The notes under the pieces: generated by a model
The model's database searches: none
What the model saw: the letters and a program-made list of their open reading frames with translations, nothing else
Told to the model about the DNA's origin: nothing
In this document: positions 59,969 through 64,000 of the stretch, in pieces
How positions within the stretch are numbered: the first letter of the stretch is position 1
Layout of the letters: every line of letters begins with the position of its first letter
Position numbers and translations under genes: made by a program
Origin: Leucobacter weissii
Lineage (GTDB): Bacteria; Actinomycetota; Actinomycetes; Actinomycetales; Microbacteriaceae
NCBI RefSeq assembly: GCF_017565745.1
Contig: NZ_JAGDYM010000003.1
Location: forward strand, 186,001-250,000
Reading direction: 5' to 3'
DNA length: 64,000 nucleotides

Positions 59969-61090
59969 ATGACGCGCAGAACAGGGTATGTGTGGGACGA
60001 GCGCTACGCCTGGCACGACACGGGGACGCACGCCGGCATCTTCCCGTCCGGGGGATTCGTGCAACCGTATCGGAACTTCGAGAGCCCGGAGTCGAAATCT
60101 CGCATGGCCGCCCTCGTGGAGGTGTCGGGCCTCATCGACAGCCTCATCAGGATCCCCGCCAGAGAGGTGGGCGAGGCGGACCTGCTCCGTGTGCACACGC
60201 CCGAGCACGTGGAACGGATCCGGCGGCAGTCCGACGCCTCCGGAGGCGATGCGGGCGACGGGTTCTCCCCGTTCGGGCGCGGATCCTACGAGATCGCCAA
60301 GCTGGCGGCCGGCGGCACCCTCGCGGCGGCCGAGGCCGTGGTCGACGGCCGCGTCGACAACGCCTACGCGCTCGTGCGCCCGCCGGGGCACCACGCCGAG
60401 CCCGACCTGGGCCGCGGCTACTGCCTCTTCTCCAACGTGTCGGTCGCGATAGAGGCGCTCCGGGCCTCGGGCCGGGTGCGTCGCGTCGCCGTGTTCGACT
60501 ACGACGTGCACCACGGCAACGGCGCTCAGAAGATCTACTGGCGGGATCCGGAGGTGCTGACCGTGTCCGTGCACCAGGACCGCCTCTTCCCCGTCGACAG
60601 CGGGCTCGTCGAGGAGCAGGGCGAGGACGACGGCGCCGGCACCAACATCAACATCCCGCTGCCCGCTGGATCGGGCGACGGCGCGTACTGGTCGGTGGTG
60701 GAGCGGGTCGCCGGTCCCGCGATCCGCGCCTTCCGGCCCGACCTCATCATGGTCTCGAGCGGCTTCGATCCCTCGGCCTTCGACCCGCTCGGCCGCATGA
60801 GCGTCACCTCCGGCGGGTTCAAGGGGATCGCCGAGCGGCTGATCGCCATCGCCGAGGAGGCCTGCGGCGGTCGGATCGTGTTCTCGCACGAGGGCGGCTA
60901 TTCCCCGGTGCACGTGCCCTTCTGCGGGCTCGCGGTGCTCGAGGCGCTGAGCGGCGTCGAGACCGGCGTGGAGGATCCGGTGAACATCTCGGTCGGGGAG
61001 TCGCCGACGCGGGCGCTCACCGGGTGGCAGACCGAGACGATCGAGCGCTCGGCGGCGCTGGCGCGGGCGCTCGGCATGATCGTCGGCTGA
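59969..61090 (+). CDS. Histone deacetylase-fold metal amidohydrolase (acetylpolyamine amidohydrolase/AcuC superfamily)
   Basis: This 373-aa zinc hydrolase removes acyl groups from amines. Motifs are RPPGHHAEP with H141/H142, the metal ligands D179 and H181 in DYDVHHGNG, the third ligand D272 in FDPLG, and SHEGGYSP near the active-site tyrosine. It is closest to class II HDAC-like bacterial enzymes. AGAGGA eight nt before ATG 59969 decides the start; the frame is open 50 codons further into AT-rich DNA, which is not coding. Its divergent pairing with a sugar importer suggests that an imported N-acyl compound is deacylated, which is inference. Confidence 0.88.
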   Translation: MTRRTGYVWDERYAWHDTGTHAGIFPSGGFVQPYRNFESPESKSRMAALVEVSGLIDSLIRIPAREVGEADLLRVHTPEHVERIRRQSDASGGDAGDGFSPFGRGSYEIAKLAAGGTLAAAEAVVDGRVDNAYALVRPPGHHAEPDLGRGYCLFSNVSVAIEALRASGRVRRVAVFDYDVHHGNGAQKIYWRDPEVLTVSVHQDRLFPVDSGLVEEQGEDDGAGTNINIPLPAGSGDGAYWSVVERVAGPAIRAFRPDLIMVSSGFDPSAFDPLGRMSVTSGGFKGIAERLIAIAEEACGGRIVFSHEGGYSPVHVPFCGLAVLEALSGVETGVEDPVNISVGESPTRALTGWQTETIERSAALARALGMIVG

Positions 61091-61112
61091 CGGGCCGGGG
61101 CCGGTCGCCGGC

Positions 61113-61637
61113 TCAGCGCGCGTTCGTGATCGGGAACACCGGGCGGTGCGTGTGCACCGACTCGTAGGTGAAGGTCTCGATGCGCGCCACCCCCGGGACC
61201 TCGCGGATGTGCCGGTTGATGAGCGTGAACAGCGCCGCCGAGTCCTCCGCATATGCCTCGACGAGGATGCTGAAACGACCCGTGCCGAGCACGAGGTAGC
61301 GCACCCCGTCGAAACCGGCGATGCGGTCGGCCACCGCGTCGATGTCGCCCTCGACCTCGATCTGCAGGCTCGCGATGCTGCGCAGGCCCACGGCGTGCGG
61401 GCTCGTCACGCCGATCACGCGGACCACCTCGCGCTCCTGCAGCCGTTTCACGCGCGCCCGCACGCCCCCCGGGGTCAGGCCCACCTCGGCCGCCAGATCC
61501 GCATAGCTCATGCGCCCGTCGCGCTCCAGCAGCAGGATCAGCTGCTCGTCGATCTCGTCGAGCACCCAGGGCGCGTCTCCGGCGCCCTCCTGTCGGCTGC
61601 GGAACGGCTCGTTCGCGGAACCCGGTGCTCTGGCCAT
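61113..61637 (-). CDS. Lrp/AsnC-family transcriptional regulator
   Basis: This 174-aa regulator has an N-terminal extension (1-25), a helix-turn-helix (VLDEIDEQLILLLERDGRMSYADLAAEVGLTPGGVRARVKRL in pieces, residues 25-66) and a C-terminal RAM ligand-binding domain (about 85-160, with YLVLGTGRFSILVEAY). Such proteins sense amino acids or similar metabolites. It is convergent with the HDAC-like gene and could control it or the transporter. A CATACT -10 box lies 7 nt before ATG 61637. Confidence 0.9.
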   Translation of the reverse strand: MARAPGSANEPFRSRQEGAGDAPWVLDEIDEQLILLLERDGRMSYADLAAEVGLTPGGVRARVKRLQEREVVRVIGVTSPHAVGLRSIASLQIEVEGDIDAVADRIAGFDGVRYLVLGTGRFSILVEAYAEDSAALFTLINRHIREVPGVARIETFTYESVHTHRPVFPITNAR

Positions 61638-61644
61638 GAAAGGC

Positions 61645-61650
61645 AGTATG
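61645..61650 (-). promoter_or_regulatory. Candidate -10 CATACT for the AsnC-type regulator gene
   Basis: CATACT with an upstream TGG (extended -10 style) lies 7 nt before ATG 61637 on the minus strand. No ribosome site is visible. Confidence 0.35.
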
Positions 61651-61707
61651 CCACGGCCGCGGGCGCCGCGCGCGGGTTCCGCAGCGGTCGCCGGGTTCCT
61701 CGCGGGA

Positions 61708-62934
61708 TCAGGCGGGGCCCGTCGAGGCCGCTCCGATCCGCCCGCCTGCCAGGGTGATGCGGAGCTCTGAACCGGCCGGAGCGTCAGCCGGATCGCGCAG
61801 CACGGCCCCCGCCTCCGCGCCGTGCAGCTGCGCGATCGCGTAGCCGCGCTCGAGCGTCGCGCGCGGCGACAGCGCGCCGAGGCGGGCGCGGCCGTGCGAG
61901 AGCTCCCGCTCGCGATCCGCCACCGCGCGCTCGGCGAGCTCGGTGCCGCGGGCGATCCAGCGCACGAGCTCCTCGGCCCGCTCGTCGACGATGCGCTCGG
62001 GGCGCGACATCGCCGGCCTGGCCCTGAGCTGCCCCACGCGCTCCGTCTCGTGCGCGAGCAGCTGGCCGATCCGTCCGCTCATCCGGCTGCGGGCGCCGTC
62101 GAGGGCGGCCAGTTCCTCTCCCACGTCGGGCACGATGCGCTTCGCCGCGTCCGTCGGGGTCGAGGCTCGCAGGTCGGCGACCTCGTCGAGCAGCGGTCGG
62201 TCGGCCTCGTGCCCGATCGCGCTCACGATCGGGGTCGCGGCCGCGGCGGCGGCGCGCAGCAGCGCCTCGTCGCTGAACGGCAGGAGGTTCTGGAAGTCCC
62301 CGCCCCCGCGCGCGATCACGATCACGTCCACCTCGGGGTCCGCGTCGAGTGCGGCGATCCCCGCCGTCACCTCCGACGCCGCGCGGTCGCCCTGCACCGC
62401 CGCGTAGTGCACGCGGAAGCGCACTCCCGGCCAGCGCAGCGTCGCATTGCGGATCACGTCTTTCTCCGCGTCGCTGTCCCGGCCCGTGACCAGCCCGATG
62501 CGCTGGGGCAGGAACGGCAGACGGCGCTTCCGCCCGGCGTCGAACAGGCCCTCTCCGGCCAGCCGTCGCCGCAGCTCCTCGAGGCGCTGCAGCAGCTCGC
62601 CGAGCCCGACGTGCGAGAGGTCGAACACCTGCACGGTGAGGGTGCCGCCCTTCACCCAGAAGTTGGGTTTGACGAGCGCGATGACGCGGTCTCCCTGGGC
62701 GAACTCGCTGCTCAGCCGCTGCGCGACGGATCGCCACACGGTGAAGCTGACCGTGGCATCGCGCTCCAGATCCCTCAGCTTGCCGTAGACGTGCCCGCCG
62801 CGCAGCTGCCACTGGGTGATCTCGCCCTCGACCCAGACCTGGCCCAGCCGGTCGACCCACTCCGCGATCTTGTCGCTCATCACGCCGACCGGCCATGGCG
62901 CGTCCCGCGTCGCGGGGTCGGTGCGCTCAGCCAT
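61708..62934 (-). CDS. xseA: Exodeoxyribonuclease VII large subunit
   Basis: This 408-aa catalytic subunit has an N-terminal OB fold (residues about 15-110, [22 protein letters not shown]), the XseA catalytic domain with [11 protein letters not shown] (about 148), [17 protein letters not shown] (about 200) and [23 protein letters not shown] (about 235), then a coiled-coil region (about 265-365). It has a leaderless -10 box TAGGGT and faces away from ispH. XseB is not downstream as usual but 18.5 kb away, so subunit synthesis is no longer coupled. Confidence 0.95.
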   Translation of the reverse strand: MAERTDPATRDAPWPVGVMSDKIAEWVDRLGQVWVEGEITQWQLRGGHVYGKLRDLERDATVSFTVWRSVAQRLSSEFAQGDRVIALVKPNFWVKGGTLTVQVFDLSHVGLGELLQRLEELRRRLAGEGLFDAGRKRRLPFLPQRIGLVTGRDSDAEKDVIRNATLRWPGVRFRVHYAAVQGDRAASEVTAGIAALDADPEVDVIVIARGGGDFQNLLPFSDEALLRAAAAAATPIVSAIGHEADRPLLDEVADLRASTPTDAAKRIVPDVGEELAALDGARSRMSGRIGQLLAHETERVGQLRARPAMSRPERIVDERAEELVRWIARGTELAERAVADRERELSHGRARLGALSPRATLERGYAIAQLHGAEAGAVLRDPADAPAGSELRITLAGGRIGAASTGPA

Positions 62935-62940
62935 GCCTCA

Positions 62941-62946
62941 ACCCTA
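62941..62946 (-). promoter_or_regulatory. -10 TAGGGT for xseA
   Basis: TAGGGT lies 6 nt before ATG 62934 on the minus strand. Confidence 0.4.
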
Positions 62947-62983
62947 CCGGCGCGCGGTCGGCTCGGCGCGGAGGCCGGCGCTC

Positions 62984-63073
62984 GGGCTGAGATCGGCCTT
63001 CGGGCTGATCCTCGGAGGCCGATCGATCAGCCAGAGGCGCAGTCTCAGCCTGAAGCGGGATCGCGCACACCGG
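62984..63073. repeat. Copy B of the ~85-bp structured intergenic repeat
   Basis: The same ordered blocks as at 15718-15800 are present, with GAGGCGCAG at 63034-63042. This copy folds well: GGCTGAGA (62985-62992) with TCTCAGCC (63043-63050), GATCGGCCT (62991-62999) with AGGCCGATC (63016-63024), or GGCTGATC (63003-63010) with GATCAGCC (63025-63032). The pairings are mutually exclusive. Confidence 0.6.
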
Positions 63074-63093
63074 CTTCTCTCGGCGACGAACGG

Positions 63094-63099
63094 TAGAAT
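63094..63099 (+). promoter_or_regulatory. -10 TAGAAT for ispH
   Basis: TAGAAT ends 7 nt before ATG 63107, with no ribosome site. Confidence 0.5.
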
Positions 63100-63106
63100 C
63101 GCTCGC

Positions 63107-64000
63107 ATGAGTGCCCAGGCTCTAGCCGTGCAGGATCAGCGCACCATCGGCGCCCCGGTGGTGAGCCTGGCCATGCCGCGCGTGCGGCGCGAGGCGGGGC
63201 GGTTGAAGGACCTGCCCGTCGACGGGGCCAAGCAGGTGCTGCTCGCGGCCCCTCGCGGCTACTGCGCCGGCGTGGATCGCGCGGTGGTCGCCGTCGAGAA
63301 GGCGCTCGACCGCTACGGAGCCCCGGTCTACGTGCGCAAGCAGATCGTGCACAACGTGCATGTGGTCCGCACGCTCGAGAAGATGGGCGCGATCTTCGTC
63401 GAGGAGGTCGACGAGGTGCCGCCCGGGGCCAACGTCGTGTTCTCGGCGCACGGCGTCTCTCCCGCCGTCGTCAGCGCGGCCGAGGATCGCGGCCTGCACG
63501 CCATCGACGCGACCTGCCCGCTCGTCACCAAGGTGCACCGCGAGGCGGTGCGCTTCGCCAAGCAGGACATGGAGATCCTCCTCATCGGGCACACCGGCCA
63601 CGAGGAGGTCGAGGGCACCAGCGGCGAGGCTCCGGAGCACATCACGATTGTCAACTCGCCCGACGACGTCGACGATCTCGAGGTGAAGGATCCCGAGCGG
63701 CTCGTGTGGCTCTCGCAGACCACGCTCTCGGTCGACGAGACGATGGAGACCGTGCGGCGGCTGCGCGAGCGCTTCCCGAAGCTGCAGGATCCGCCGAGCG
63801 ACGACATCTGCTACGCGACGCAGAACCGCCAGGTGGCGATCAAGAAGATCGCGCCGGACGCGGATCTCGTGCTGGTGGTGGGATCCTCCAACTCCTCGAA
63901 CTCCGTGCGGCTCGTCGAGGTCGCCCTCGAATACGGGGCGAAGGCCGCCTATCGCGTCGACTTCTCCAGCGAGGTGAAGCAGGAGTGGCTCGACGGCGTG
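63107..64000 (+). CDS. ispH: 4-hydroxy-3-methylbut-2-enyl diphosphate reductase, 3' end outside the window
   Basis: IspH (LytB) makes IPP and DMAPP in the last step of the MEP isoprenoid pathway, using a [4Fe-4S] cluster. Exactly 298 codons are visible and no stop is reached. The three cluster cysteines are Cys53 (in APRGYCAGV), Cys137 (DATCPLV) and Cys235 (ICYATQNRQ); the catalytic-site motifs SAHGVSP (about 113) and [10 protein letters not shown] (about 162) are intact. An N-terminal extension of about 42 residues precedes the core, common in actinobacteria. It is divergent from xseA, an arrangement also seen in mycobacteria (xseA-lytB2). Confidence 0.96.
   Translation, partial: MSAQALAVQDQRTIGAPVVSLAMPRVRREAGRLKDLPVDGAKQVLLAAPRGYCAGVDRAVVAVEKALDRYGAPVYVRKQIVHNVHVVRTLEKMGAIFVEEVDEVPPGANVVFSAHGVSPAVVSAAEDRGLHAIDATCPLVTKVHREAVRFAKQDMEILLIGHTGHEEVEGTSGEAPEHITIVNSPDDVDDLEVKDPERLVWLSQTTLSVDETMETVRRLRERFPKLQDPPSDDICYATQNRQVAIKKIAPDADLVLVVGSSNSSNSVRLVEVALEYGAKAAYRVDFSSEVKQEWLDGV

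Overview
The window is a 64 kb stretch of a very GC-rich actinobacterial chromosome, most likely from the Microbacteriaceae (Leucobacter-like; this is inference from gene content, not a database match). The pointers are strong GC bias at third codon positions, long antisense shadow frames, many 4-bp ATGA/GTGA gene overlaps, frequent leaderless starts with a TANNNT hexamer 6-8 nt before the start codon, and actinobacterial neighbourhoods such as HadA/HadB-like MaoC dehydratases next to murB, and phoH2 - fumC - DUF4245 - xseB / xseA - ispH. No tRNA, rRNA, CRISPR array, prophage or full insertion sequence was seen. One MITE-like element and several small repeats are present.

Layout. 1-5.7 kb: end of typA (cut by the window edge), a secreted M23 (LytM-type) protein with a small His-rich membrane-anchored partner, a DtxR-family regulator with a manganese-type ligand change, and a YceI protein. 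5.9-12.7 kb: an amine-oxidase-like FAD enzyme coupled to an amidohydrolase, a LysR regulator, an orphan fumarate reductase/succinate dehydrogenase-like flavoprotein, and a lone SIP-like domain protein under a probable iron box. 12.8-20.7 kb: an Orn/Lys/Arg decarboxylase, an LpdA-type quinone reductase with a cupredoxin lipoprotein, a luciferase-like monooxygenase, a 173-bp inverted-repeat element, and a biotin carboxylase/carrier subunit. 20.9-31.6 kb: DUF937, the MaoC pair with murB, an acyl-CoA oxidase-like enzyme, proline iminopeptidase, an AbiEi/DUF559-type protein, phoH2 and an acyl-CoA dehydrogenase. 31.7-43.2 kb: an asparagine-synthetase homologue with Cys2 replaced by Ser, a four-gene glycine betaine-type ABC importer, a glutaminase-STAS-cNMP fusion, GDSL lipase, fumarase, beta-carbonic anhydrase, DUF4245 and xseB.

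43.3-61.6 kb is the unusual part. About 18.5 kb lies between xseB and xseA, which are normally neighbours. It holds two translationally coupled giant secreted proteins (1354 and 2496 aa) built from shared modules (beta-helix-like repeats, Listeria-Bacteroides/InlB-type repeats, a Lys-rich Ig-like end). The second protein carries two separate calcineurin-like metallophosphoesterase domains and a LamG-like domain. MarR and DoxX genes, a three-gene sugar ABC importer, an HDAC-fold amidohydrolase with an AT-rich upstream region, and an Lrp/AsnC regulator follow. The window closes with xseA and the start of ispH.

The best candidates for something not yet described are the tandem-phosphoesterase surface protein pair, its position inside the xse locus, and a roughly 85-bp structured repeat shared by the upstream regions of lpdA and ispH.
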